Source: Sulfopaludibacter sp035606355
GTDB lineage: Bacteria; Acidobacteriota; Terriglobia; Bryobacterales; Bryobacteraceae
DNA: 64,000 nt
NCBI GenBank assembly: GCA_035606355.1
Contig: DATNFO010000031.1
Location: 1-64,000 of the forward strand
Reading direction: 5' to 3'
Position numbers and translations under genes: made by a program. Every line of letters starts with the position of its first letter. The first letter of the stretch is position 1. This document shows positions 16,439 through 25,382 of this stretch, one piece after another. The notes below the pieces were generated by a model. The model saw only the letters and a program-made list of their open reading frames with translations, was not told the origin of the DNA and did not search any database.

Positions 16439-17382
16439 AGCAGCGCCTCCAGGTCCACGCGGCCGCGCGCCAGCGTCAGCGGCTTCCACAAATCGCCCAT
16501 CTGCCGCACGCGCTCGGGCACATTGTCCATGCGGAAATCCTCGATCGCGAACCCGCGCTCCACCTCCAGCCACGTCACCGGCGTCGATACCGTTGCTTGC
16601 GGCTTCGGCCGTACCGAATACACGCTCGCCAGCGTGCGGCCCCACGCGTTCTGGTTGTAATCCACCAGCACGCGGCCATGCGGCCGGTTGGCGATGCGGT
16701 ACTCGCTGGTGATCAGGTCCGGAAATTCGTGCGCCAGGTCGAATGCCAGCGACTTGGCGAACCCCCACACCTGCTTCTGCACCAGCGTGCGCTTGATCGG
16801 CACGTAGATGTGGATGCCTCGCGACCCTGTGGTCTTCGCGTAACAGGGCATGTGCCGCCGCTCCAGCGCCTCGCGCACCCGCAGAGCCGTCTGCAGCACC
16901 TGTTCGAATTCGGCGCCGGGCACCGGGTCCAGATCGAAATGCAAATAGTCGGGGCGATGCACGTCGTCACAACGCGCATACCACGGGTTGAGATCGATGC
17001 AACCCAGGTTCACCACCCACAGCAGGCTTGCCAGGTCTTGCACGATCGGAAAGTCGATGATGCTCCCCGACGCGTGCTCGATCGGGCACGTACGAATCCA
17101 CGGCGGACGCGGCGAGGGCGCGCGCTTCATGAAAAAGAATTCGCCCGCCGCGCCGTTCGGGTATCGCTTCATCACCATGGCGCGATTCTTCAAATGGGGA
17201 ATCAATTCCGGCGCCAGGTCGATATAGAACTGCAGCAGGTCGCTTTTGGTGATGTTCAGTTCCGGCCAGAACGGCTTTTGCAGGTTGGTGAGCCGCAGTT
17301 TTTTGCGCCCGACTGTGATCTCGATCTCGGTCTCGTCAGCCGGAAGAGCCAAATGATGGGGGGCAGGGGCCGTAGGACTCAT
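16435..17382 (-). CDS. LigD-type primase-polymerase (NHEJ polymerase domain protein)
   Basis: The 315-aa archaeo-eukaryotic-primase-type polymerase has KRYPNGAAGEFFFMKRAP, the catalytic acidic pair in HFDLDP near residue 148, TTGSRGIHIYVPI and RPHGRVLVDYNQNAWGRT. These enzymes add nucleotides, often ribonucleotides, at double-strand breaks before ligation. It is encoded directly before and overlapping the ligase, an operonic alternative to a fused LigD. The gene is divergent from the transglycosylase gene with about 80 bp between. Confidence 0.93.
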   Translation of the reverse strand: MSPTAPAPHHLALPADETEIEITVGRKKLRLTNLQKPFWPELNITKSDLLQFYIDLAPELIPHLKNRAMVMKRYPNGAAGEFFFMKRAPSPRPPWIRTCPIEHASGSIIDFPIVQDLASLLWVVNLGCIDLNPWYARCDDVHRPDYLHFDLDPVPGAEFEQVLQTALRVREALERRHMPCYAKTTGSRGIHIYVPIKRTLVQKQVWGFAKSLAFDLAHEFPDLITSEYRIANRPHGRVLVDYNQNAWGRTLASVYSVRPKPQATVSTPVTWLEVERGFAIEDFRMDNVPERVRQMGDLWKPLTLARGRVDLEALL

Positions 17383-17460
17383 CCCCAGCGTTATTGCAGT
17401 TACACAGCCGAAGATCGTTCCGTCACAACCCCATCCGAGGGATTAAACTAGAGAGAAGGA

Positions 17461-18906
17461 ATGAAGAAGTTCGCGGCCCTTTTTTTCCTGAGCCTTGCGC
17501 CCCTGGGTCAGGCCGGCTCCTCCGGACACTTCGAACCGGAGCACCGGGTGAGCGGAATTGGAGTGGCGCGCGACGATATTTCCCGGGAACTGCTGGACGC
17601 CCGCACGAATCTGATGATTCAGTCGCAGACCTTCAGCATCATGCGCGAGCCCCTGGCCATTCCGGGAGCCAAACGCATCACCGCCGACAAGAGGCTGCAG
17701 GCGATTTTCAAAACCGCCGCCTCGAAGAGCGGCCTTCCCGCCACCCTCATCGAAGCCATCGCCTACCTGGAAAGCTGGGGCGATTCGCGAGCCGAGAGCT
17801 CCACCGGACCCAAGGGCATCATGCAGATCGCCGGCGCCACCGCGAGGGAGATGGGCCTCCGCGTCGTTCAGTCGACGCGGTATCACGTCTCCAAAGAGCG
17901 CGTGCACGTCAGTGGAACTGGGAAGAAGGCTCGCTACCGGACCATCACGCACCGCACTCCGTACACCGTAACGGTCCGCGATGACCGCCTCTCGCCGGAT
18001 CGCGCGATTCCAGCGGCGGCCGTTTACCTCGCGGGCATGCAGCAGAAATTCGGCGGCTTGGATTGGGCCATTTTCGCCTACCATTGCGGCCAGGGCTGCG
18101 TCGCGACGATGCTCGATCTCACCCGCCACGCACGAGGCATTCCTAAGGACGAAGTCAGCGTCCCTCGCATGTTTTTTTCGTGCAACCCCGCCTGGAATCA
18201 CGAGCTTTATGAAGCCATCGAGCAGCAGATGCAGCGCGATTACTCGCCGACGTATTACTTCCGCGTGATGCGCGCCGAGCAGTTGCTCGCCATGTACCGG
18301 CGCGATCCGGCCGGCTTCGTCAGCCTCGCACAGGAATATCGCAGCGATTTCTATACGGGCGTGCGTGCGCCCTACCGCCTCGCCGTCTGGCTTAAGCGCG
18401 ACGACCTTGTGTATAAAAGCTGTCAAGACATCCGCGCCGATCTCGGCAAGCGTCTCTTCAAAGCCTTCGACCGCCCCGATTACTTCGGCTACCGCTTGCA
18501 CCTGGACCCCACCGACTCCGCCAATCTGGACGCCTATTCGCAGGCCTCCCCCGCGGCCATCGGCACTCTGATGTATATCTCCTACGAAACGCGGCGGCTC
18601 TTTGACGAGGTGGGAGGCAAGCACGAGAAGTTCGAGCCGCTGACCGTCACTTCGCTGGTGGAATCTACGGATGATGCTCACCAGGACATCAACAAGCTGG
18701 CGCATTGTTCCGGCCAGGTCTTCGACCTGGATTACTCCGGCCTGCCGCCCGTCGAGTTGGAGTGCCTGCGATTCGTCCTGGACGATCTCGGCTGGAACGG
18801 GTACCTGGGATTCATCGAAGAAGGAAGAGGCAGCCTGCACATAGGCTGCTCGCCAACTTCCCGCGAGTTCTTTACGTCGATCTTTAACGAGGCTGTCGGG
18901 GGTTAA
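17461..18906 (+). CDS. Secreted lytic transglycosylase (SLT domain) with large C-terminal region
   Basis: This 481-aa protein has a signal peptide (MKKFAALFFLSLAPLGQAG). An SLT-like domain at about residues 80-215 contains YLESWGDSRAES with the catalytic Glu, GPKGIMQIAGATA and AYHCGQG. The large C-terminal part (about residues 240-480) resembles nothing I can name with certainty; it has paired Cys residues near the end. It would cleave peptidoglycan glycan strands in the periplasm. An AGAGAGAAGG-like RBS lies just upstream of the ATG. Confidence 0.8.
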   Translation: MKKFAALFFLSLAPLGQAGSSGHFEPEHRVSGIGVARDDISRELLDARTNLMIQSQTFSIMREPLAIPGAKRITADKRLQAIFKTAASKSGLPATLIEAIAYLESWGDSRAESSTGPKGIMQIAGATAREMGLRVVQSTRYHVSKERVHVSGTGKKARYRTITHRTPYTVTVRDDRLSPDRAIPAAAVYLAGMQQKFGGLDWAIFAYHCGQGCVATMLDLTRHARGIPKDEVSVPRMFFSCNPAWNHELYEAIEQQMQRDYSPTYYFRVMRAEQLLAMYRRDPAGFVSLAQEYRSDFYTGVRAPYRLAVWLKRDDLVYKSCQDIRADLGKRLFKAFDRPDYFGYRLHLDPTDSANLDAYSQASPAAIGTLMYISYETRRLFDEVGGKHEKFEPLTVTSLVESTDDAHQDINKLAHCSGQVFDLDYSGLPPVELECLRFVLDDLGWNGYLGFIEEGRGSLHIGCSPTSREFFTSIFNEAVGG

Positions 18907-18918
18907 GACCAGTCTGCC

Positions 18919-19153
18919 TCATCGACCAAGGCGAGAGTCAGTAGTTCTCTCGCGAGCGATCTTCACGTCACCGCTCGCTTCGAGCTGACCGGTGTCCTCG
19001 TGCAAAACGGCTTCGGCGGCCCGCAGTACTACGGACCCATCGCACACCCAGGACTGTGCGTTTTCGGGCCGGGTCAGAAGGCAGACCGGCGTCCGCGGTG
19101 AGACCAAGAGCATAGACGCCGAGCGCAGTCACCAACAGCTTGTTCACAGCCAT
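18919..19153 (-). pseudogene. Small exported OstA/LptA-like protein, apparently frameshifted
   Basis: One frame starting at 19153 gives a signal peptide (MAVNKLLVTALGVYALGL). An overlapping frame ending at 18919 gives a sensible mature part with SWVCDGSVVLRAAEAVL and HEDTGQLEASGDVKIARE, a pattern seen in LptA/OstA-like beta-jellyroll proteins. Neither frame is convincing alone, so a single-base indel around 19085-19110 is likely, either decay or sequence error. The start overlaps the DUF1440 stop by 10 bp, suggesting coupling. Confidence 0.45.
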
Positions 19154-19644
19154 CCTAGAGCGAGGCGGCGAACGCCTTCCAGGGTGACGCCATACACGAC
19201 GTGAGCTGCGAGAAACTGCATGTGCTGGGACAATGGTGTCTCCGCCGGCTTTTTCCCAAGTCCGAGTGCAGGCACTGCGATTTCATCCCCGAGCGCCCAG
19301 GCTGCTGCGCCATAGCCGCTGCCAAAACCCGATGTAGTGCCTTCGTACTTTTGGGCCAAAGCACCGTACAGCGCTCCGATGCTGGTTCCGTAAGCATAGT
19401 GCACAATAGGGCCGGCCGTTTTCTTTTCTCCTGGGGAGAGTTCATGGTGCAGCAGTCCGGACGAAATTTTCTGCGCGGTTTTGACGGTGGCGTCCTCTCC
19501 CTGGCCCTCGTGCGGATCGCTATTGCCTAGGGTGCGCGCAAGCAAGAACTGAAAGCGAGTCATAATCCACGAAGCTGCAAGGCCGCCGATAGCTCCGGCA
19601 ATCAGTCCCTTGTAAGCCTTGTCTTTTCCAGATCGGTAGTACAT
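19144..19644 (-). CDS. DUF1440/YagU-like inner-membrane protein
   Basis: The 166-aa protein starts with a charged segment, then has hydrophobic stretches at about residues 12-30, 80-96, 112-125 and 145-160. Gly-rich turns (GLIAGAIGGLAASW, YGTSIGALYGAL, GSGYGAAAWALGDE) are typical of the DUF1440 family, whose function is poorly defined (YagU has been linked to acid tolerance). The next gene downstream overlaps it. Confidence 0.75.
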   Translation of the reverse strand: MYYRSGKDKAYKGLIAGAIGGLAASWIMTRFQFLLARTLGNSDPHEGQGEDATVKTAQKISSGLLHHELSPGEKKTAGPIVHYAYGTSIGALYGALAQKYEGTTSGFGSGYGAAAWALGDEIAVPALGLGKKPAETPLSQHMQFLAAHVVYGVTLEGVRRLALGWL

Positions 19645-19883
19645 GGAATCAACACCGCAACGGGCCAGCCACTGTCAAACTGTCGTCAAAGCCGCAGATC
19701 GTCAATGTGCCGGCGAATACGAACACGAGTATCGGTCCCGCGCGGACTGGTTGGACTTCCACCATTTGCGCATCGCGAGTTTCACGGGCGATCCGCTGCC
19801 TCGTGGGCTATACTCGGTTGCATCGCTCATACTTTCTGGGATCCTTGTGGGCCAAGTCTTCGATCGGGGGAGAGGCTGACACG

Positions 19884-20852
19884 GTGCGAACAACAAAGAA
19901 AATAGCCCTTGAGGAGCACTTCCTGTGCCCCGGCTTTGAGGAATACTGGGCTCCTACTGTCGGCGATATCGATCCGGCGATCTACCAGCGGCTCCGGGCC
20001 CAACTGCTTGACTTCGGCAGCATGCGCCTCGATGCGATGGACCAGGCCGGCATCGAACGCTCCGTTCTCAGTCTCACCAGCCCTGGTATCCAAACAGAGC
20101 CTGTGGCGGCCGTTGCCTGCCGTAAGGCAAAACAAGCCAACGACCTGCTCGCCGGCGAAATCGAGAAGGAGCCGGATCGCTACTCCGGTTTTGCCTGTCT
20201 ACCCATGCAAGACCCTGCCGCGGCCGCTGACGAACTCGAACGGTGCGTGCGCGAGCTCGCCTTCTGTGGCGCCCTTATCAATGGCCATACTCTTGGAGAA
20301 TATCTGGATCATCCGAAGTTCTACCCGGTCTGGGAGCGCGCCGCCGCGCTCGGGGCGCCCATCTACCTCCATCCGGCCGATCCCATTTCCTGCTATCCCG
20401 CCATTGCCGGGTGCGCCCCGCTGAAGCGTGCGATGTGGGAATGGACGGTTGAGACAGGTTCCCATGCGCTCCGTCTGATCTTTGGCGGCATCTTCGATCG
20501 CTTTCCGGGAGTCAGGCTGGTGCTCGGACATTTGGGCGAGACGTTGCCGTTCCTGCTTTGGCGATTCGACAGCAGGGCCCAAATTTACGGCATGAAATTG
20601 CAGAAGCGCCCCTCAGAGTACATTCGGGAGCACGTGTTTGTGACCACGTCGGGTATGTTCTCCGCCGAACCTCTGCTGTGCTCGACGGCCGCGCTCGGCC
20701 TGGACCGCGTGATGTTTTCCGTCGACTATCCCTACGAGTCCGCAGACGCGGCCGCGGATTTTATCGAAACCGTATCGCTTGATGAACAGGCTCGCGCGGA
20801 CGTCTGCTTCAATAACGCGGCAAGGCTGCTCGGCTTATCGGGCAGGGAATAA
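19884..20852 (+). CDS. Amidohydrolase-2 family, resorcylate/vanillate-type decarboxylase
   Basis: The 322-aa TIM-barrel protein begins with IALEEHF, the metal-binding N-terminal motif of gamma-resorcylate and 2,3-dihydroxybenzoate decarboxylases. It continues with a metal-ligand His in YLHPADP, HLGETLPFLLWR, TTSGMFS and the FSVDYPYES segment with the catalytic Asp. It probably decarboxylates, or hydrolyses, an aromatic acid. The GTG start is chosen because it follows GGGGGAGAG by about 9 bp and sits exactly at the family N terminus; the frame is open upstream. The MFS gene begins 20 bp downstream, so substrate uptake and conversion may be coupled. Confidence 0.8.
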   Translation: MRTTKKIALEEHFLCPGFEEYWAPTVGDIDPAIYQRLRAQLLDFGSMRLDAMDQAGIERSVLSLTSPGIQTEPVAAVACRKAKQANDLLAGEIEKEPDRYSGFACLPMQDPAAAADELERCVRELAFCGALINGHTLGEYLDHPKFYPVWERAAALGAPIYLHPADPISCYPAIAGCAPLKRAMWEWTVETGSHALRLIFGGIFDRFPGVRLVLGHLGETLPFLLWRFDSRAQIYGMKLQKRPSEYIREHVFVTTSGMFSAEPLLCSTAALGLDRVMFSVDYPYESADAAADFIETVSLDEQARADVCFNNAARLLGLSGRE

Positions 20853-20872
20853 CTCTTCAGAGGAGAGGGGCT

Positions 20873-22120
20873 ATGGTTCGGGTTCTCAGGAGCCGCTGGT
20901 CGGTCGTACTCGCGTCTGTATTGGGTCTGCTCGTCGGGAACGGCCCGGTCATGCAGTTCACGTTTGGGACGCTCTTCCCGTCCATTACACGGGAATTTGG
21001 GTGGAGTCGTGGCCTGATCTCATTCGCCATGGTCGTCGGAATTTGGACGACGGGAATCGCGACGCCTTTCTTTGGCCGTATGGTGGATCGAGTCGGCATT
21101 CGGGCGGTCGCGTTGCCCGCCATCGTGTTGTTCTCTCTCGCTACCGCATCGGTGGCGTTGGTCCCTGCTTCGCCAAGTGCCTTCATCTGTTTGTACGCTC
21201 TCATGGGACTCGGGGCCGCTGGACAGACGCCGCTGATCTACGCCAAGGCGATCTCGTCCCGCTTCGATCGTCAACGCGGGCTCGCGCTCGGCATCGCCAT
21301 GTCGGGAGTCGGTCTGGGCGCCACTGTCGTTCCGCAGTTTGTGCGCGCGCTGATCGCTCTTGTAGGCTGGCGCGGAGCGTACGCGGGCCTCGGAGCGCTG
21401 GTATTCGTTCTCGCGTTTCCTGCCGTAGCCTTCTTTGTGGGCAGGCCGGCGGACGGACGCGAAACCGTTGTTCACAGCGGATCGATTCCAACGCCGCCCG
21501 GGCTTACGGGCATTGAGGCGTTGCAAACTTCCCGATTCTGGATGCTCGCCTTCAGCTTTTTCATCGTGGCCGGAACTACCGGAGGTGTGATCTCGCATTT
21601 GGTCCCGATGCTGGCCGACCGAGGGGTTTCGGCCCAGACCGCTACCGCCATGGTCGGGGTCGCCGGTGCAGCCTTGATCGGCGGCCGGCTGCTCTCCGGG
21701 TTCCTGGTGGACCACATCCACGCACCTTACGTCGCCGCCATCTTCTTTTTCACTCCCCTTCTGGGCATGGTCGTCCTGGCGTCAACGTTGCGCACTGGCG
21801 CGGCGTCCGTCGGTGCTGTCTTGGTCGGCCTGGGCGTGGGTGCAGAGGTGGATCTGATAGCCTTTCTGGCTTCGCGATACCTGGGGATGCGGTCCTTTGG
21901 TGAGATCTGTGGTTACTTTTTTTCTATCTTTATGCTGGGAGCCGGCCTGGGCCCCTTCGCCATGGGAATTTCGTACGACCGAACCGGCTCTTACAGGCTG
22001 ATGCTCGTGTGCTTTGCATGCGCCTTGGCGCTGGCCAGCGTGCCGATGCTGCGTCTGGGGCCTTATGTCTATCCCGCTGCGCGTGAAGTCCGCGGAGTGA
22101 GGGCGGCCACGCCTGTCTAA
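20873..22120 (+). CDS. MFS transporter, oxalate/formate-antiporter-like
   Basis: The 415-aa permease has about 12 hydrophobic segments and a short cytoplasmic loop after the sixth. The MFS motif GRMVDRVGIR follows TM2 and a second copy (GRLLSGFLVD) appears in the C-terminal half. N-terminal features (FGTLFPSITREFGWSR) are typical of the monocarboxylate/oxalate-formate antiporter group. It is downstream of the decarboxylase-like amidohydrolase by 20 bp with a GGAGAGG RBS, so an aromatic or small carboxylate is a plausible substrate. Confidence 0.85.
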   Translation: MVRVLRSRWSVVLASVLGLLVGNGPVMQFTFGTLFPSITREFGWSRGLISFAMVVGIWTTGIATPFFGRMVDRVGIRAVALPAIVLFSLATASVALVPASPSAFICLYALMGLGAAGQTPLIYAKAISSRFDRQRGLALGIAMSGVGLGATVVPQFVRALIALVGWRGAYAGLGALVFVLAFPAVAFFVGRPADGRETVVHSGSIPTPPGLTGIEALQTSRFWMLAFSFFIVAGTTGGVISHLVPMLADRGVSAQTATAMVGVAGAALIGGRLLSGFLVDHIHAPYVAAIFFFTPLLGMVVLASTLRTGAASVGAVLVGLGVGAEVDLIAFLASRYLGMRSFGEICGYFFSIFMLGAGLGPFAMGISYDRTGSYRLMLVCFACALALASVPMLRLGPYVYPAAREVRGVRAATPV

Positions 22121-22271
22121 ATGGCAGCGCTGACGCCTCCGCTTCGCTTCGCGGTCCTTTTCTTTCTGCTCGACTGCGAAATTTTCTCAACCGGGTTGCT
22201 GCCGTTGCCTTTCGCGCGGAAGGGGCGTACAATCCCATCACCCTCAAACCTTTTTGGGGGAGATGGTGTCG

Positions 22272-23387
22272 ATGAAAAAACATAACGAGAAATCTCCGGA
22301 ACATGCAGGCGGCACTCGCCGCTCCTTCATGAAAACTCCCGCGGCCCTGGCGGCGGGTTCACTTCTGCTGCCTCCGGTCCTGGCTAACCTTGCTCCCGAG
22401 GCCAAAGCTCAGGCAAACGGCAATGCCGTGACGATCGCTCCGGTGTTTTACCCGTTGGATCACTTCAAACCCGAGATTGACCTCGCCGGCAAGCTTGCGG
22501 TCATCACCGGGGCATCGCGCGGCAACGGTCGCGCGGTCGCAGAAGCCCTCAGCGCACTCGGCGTCGACGTGATTGGCACGTCGCGGAACCCGGCTGCAGT
22601 TCCGAACCCTCCGGCCTATCCGTTACTCGCATTAGATATCGCGGATCAGGCCTCTGTGCTCGCGTTCGTCGGGGCGCTCGTGGCCCATCCGGTATTTCAG
22701 CGGCACGGTCACGTCGATATTCTGGGAAACAATGCAGGGCGCTTCGTAATTGGGGAGATTGTACCCTTGCCGCCGACGGATTTCTCCTCCTATCTGGCAC
22801 AGCGCGATCTCGGATTACGCACCGTCTATTTCGGACACGTAATGATGACGAATGTTATTTTGCCCCTCATGCCGCAACAGGGGTACGCGCGCATCATCTT
22901 CACGGCGTCCATTGCGTCCTACACCACCGGCGCAGCAGTGCCCGCGCTGGGCGAGAGCTTCGTGGATACCTACAATTCCGGCAAGTTCGCGCTGCGCGTC
23001 TACGCGAACAATCTGGACACGGCTCTGCGAACTGCGGGATCGAACGTTCGTGTTTCGACGGTGAATCCGTACGCAATGAACACTGCGCTCGCCACGTATC
23101 CGCATCCTGTTTACACGCAGCCGGTCAACGGCAGTGGGCTCTCTACCACCGATCCAGTGTTTAATCAATTCAACGCTGCCTTGATCCAGTTGCTTGCCAA
23201 CGGACTCCCACCAAGCATGGTGGGCGATACATATGCGCAACTGTTGCAGATGAATGACCCGGTCCGGAACGTAGTCGTGGGTTCATCCCGTGAACCCCTC
23301 GCGACGCAGGGAGGGAACGCATTGGTTGAACAGGAGCTTGCCGGCGAGAATCAGATTTCGGCTGTTCCCTTCAAACCCGGGAAATAG
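22272..23387 (+). CDS. Tat-exported short-chain dehydrogenase/reductase
   Basis: This 371-aa protein starts at MKKHNEKS; GGGGGAG lies at 22256-22262, upstream of both this ATG and the one at 22263. The leader RRSFMKTPAALAAG and a cleavage-like AKAQA imply Tat export. The Rossmann domain has TGASRGNGRAVAE, the GNNAG loop, a serine in TASIASYTTG and the active-site YNSGK (Tyr-x3-Lys). A cofactor-dependent SDR exported folded through Tat is unusual but seen in this phylum. It stands alone between the MFS and hydrolase genes. The substrate is unknown. Confidence 0.8.
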   Translation: MKKHNEKSPEHAGGTRRSFMKTPAALAAGSLLLPPVLANLAPEAKAQANGNAVTIAPVFYPLDHFKPEIDLAGKLAVITGASRGNGRAVAEALSALGVDVIGTSRNPAAVPNPPAYPLLALDIADQASVLAFVGALVAHPVFQRHGHVDILGNNAGRFVIGEIVPLPPTDFSSYLAQRDLGLRTVYFGHVMMTNVILPLMPQQGYARIIFTASIASYTTGAAVPALGESFVDTYNSGKFALRVYANNLDTALRTAGSNVRVSTVNPYAMNTALATYPHPVYTQPVNGSGLSTTDPVFNQFNAALIQLLANGLPPSMVGDTYAQLLQMNDPVRNVVVGSSREPLATQGGNALVEQELAGENQISAVPFKPGK

Positions 23388-23451
23388 GGCGTTACCGCTG
23401 GGTAGTCAAGCATCCTTGGCGAGCGAGTGCAGTGGGATAGGATGCAGGTAC

Positions 23452-24810
23452 GTGCCAATCCGACATGCAGCACCGGCCATTGGCGTAGTCCTCTTCGCCC
23501 TTCTGATCGGCAGTAAACCCGCAGTTTCGGCTCCTCAGGTCCCAGCAGTCCGCTCGATGGACGAGCATGTTCTCCGCGAGTATGCGGGCGTGTATCAGTG
23601 GGAGCCGAATGCCTTCGTTTATATCCAGATGTGGAGCGAGTTCACCGGGAGGAATCAGTTAGTCGCGTTTGACGAATCGGGTGAGGTTCGAACGTTGTAT
23701 CCGATGGGTGACGACCGGTTCTTTGCCGGACCCGGCGCTGCCGTTCCAACGGCGATGGAGTCCCACATCGACTTTCAACGAAACGGCCAGGGCAAGCTGA
23801 TGTCGCTGACATGGCGCAAAGGAGACGCTTCCCCGCGCACAGCGCGACGCGTGGAGATCGAGAGGCGGGAAGACGTTGCCTTTTCAAGCGGGGCGATTCG
23901 TCTTGCAGGCACGCTCATCAGCCCGGCAACAGCAGGGACACACCCAGCCATTATTCTCGTGCACGGATCAGGGGCGGAGGACCGCGAGTACATGCTTCCG
24001 TTTGCCCGGTTTCTGATCCGCCATGGAGTTGCGGTTCTCGGGTACGACAAGCGGGGAGTCGGCGGCTCGACGGGCGATTGGAACACGGCCTCTTTCGACG
24101 ATCTGGCGGGCGATGTCGTGGCGGCTTTCGAGTACCTGAAGGGCCGAAAGGATATCGAACGCAGCCGGATCGGATTGCTCGGCGTGAGCCAGGCGGGATG
24201 GGTGATGCCACTGGCCGCAATCCGGGCAAAGGACATTGCCTTTTTGATCAGCGTATCCGGAGCCGGTGTCTCAGCCGCCGAGACGACCATCGATGAAGCG
24301 GAACGTGAAATGGCGGCCGGCGGGATGCCGGCCCCGGCAATCCAGCGTATCGTCGGACTCATGAAGCTCCAGTACGAGTTCGCCCGGACGGGCCGCGGGT
24401 GGGAACAGTATGCAGCCGCTCGCGCCCAGATCGTCGCCCGCATGGGCTCGGCCCCCAGCAGCTTTCCGGGGACGCCGAACGACGCTTACTGGCAGCTCAT
24501 CCGAAGGCTATATTTCTACGATCCAGGGCCGGCATTACGCCGGCTCCAGACGCCGGTACTCGCGCTATTCGGCGAACTGGACGACAACATTCTGGCGGAG
24601 AAGAACAAGAATGCCTGGGAGATGGCCTTAAAAGCTGGAAACAACCGCGACTATATGCTGCGAATCATACCCAAGGCGGATCATCTCCAGCTTGAGGCAA
24701 AGACTGGGAGCAACGCGGAAATGGCATCCTTGCGACGATTCGCTCCCCTGTACTTCGCCACCGTCCAAGAGTGGCTCGCGAAGAGGATAGCGAGTTTCAG
24801 GAGCAAGTAA
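23452..24810 (+). CDS. Secreted alpha/beta hydrolase
   Basis: The product is 452 aa from the GTG at 23452, chosen because it opens a signal peptide (APAIGVVLFALLIGSKPAVSA); the frame is open further upstream with no leader. A beta-rich N-terminal domain spans about residues 40-145. The hydrolase domain follows, with HGSGAEDRE (oxyanion), nucleophile GVSQAG, acid in FGELDDN and His in KADHLQL. It probably acts on an ester or peptide outside the cytoplasm. A decayed hydrolase of the same fold follows directly, suggesting an old tandem duplication. Confidence 0.82.
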   Translation: MPIRHAAPAIGVVLFALLIGSKPAVSAPQVPAVRSMDEHVLREYAGVYQWEPNAFVYIQMWSEFTGRNQLVAFDESGEVRTLYPMGDDRFFAGPGAAVPTAMESHIDFQRNGQGKLMSLTWRKGDASPRTARRVEIERREDVAFSSGAIRLAGTLISPATAGTHPAIILVHGSGAEDREYMLPFARFLIRHGVAVLGYDKRGVGGSTGDWNTASFDDLAGDVVAAFEYLKGRKDIERSRIGLLGVSQAGWVMPLAAIRAKDIAFLISVSGAGVSAAETTIDEAEREMAAGGMPAPAIQRIVGLMKLQYEFARTGRGWEQYAAARAQIVARMGSAPSSFPGTPNDAYWQLIRRLYFYDPGPALRRLQTPVLALFGELDDNILAEKNKNAWEMALKAGNNRDYMLRIIPKADHLQLEAKTGSNAEMASLRRFAPLYFATVQEWLAKRIASFRSK

Positions 24811-24855
24811 CAGCGGTGACTGCTTGCGGGGGCGCAGGGCGATACACTCAGGCTG

Positions 24856-25244
24856 ATGCGTCGATATGGTTTCTGGCCGCTCGCGGCGCTGCCGCTGGTT
24901 GCTTTAGCCCCGCCTGGCGCTCCTGCTTTGTCTTCCATTGCAGGTGAGGTCATCGACGCAAACGGAATCCGGCTTTCAACACGAGGATCTGGTGGGAAAC
25001 CGCTACCGCCGGCATGTTTCCCCTCGACGCCACTCCGTGACAGGTTTTCGGCCGCTTTCCCCATGCCGAACACGGAATCTATGAATATGAGACCGCGCCT
25101 GATGGCACCCGCCTCTCGACTCGTCAGCCTGATGGATACTTCCAGATGATGCGCGATTTATTTTCCATGGACGGATCGGCCCTTCCTACGGAACGGCACG
25201 GATCAGCGAGCCGCGAAAACACTAAGTGGCGGCTCAATCGCTAA
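24856..25244 (+). pseudogene. Remnant of a secreted alpha/beta hydrolase
   Basis: The first frame from 24856 gives a signal peptide (YGFWPLAALPLVALAPPGAPA) and about 30 further residues. A different frame from about 25041 to the stop at 25244 gives FPHAEHGIYEYETAPDGTR then GYFQMMRDL. That is the C-terminal signature, with the catalytic His in AEHG, of alpha/beta hydrolases related to the gene just upstream. The middle, including the Ser and Asp region, is missing. The gene is therefore internally deleted and frameshifted. Confidence 0.7.
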
Positions 25245-25382
25245 ATCGCCCGCTACAATCATCAAGACGCGCCACGGCCTCCCTTCCTGATATCTACTGT
25301 CATCCGAGTCTTCTTCGCAGTCGGGTGCATTCTGCCATGCGCTGCTCAGCAGAAAACCGCCAGCGACCTACCGCTTGTTGAA

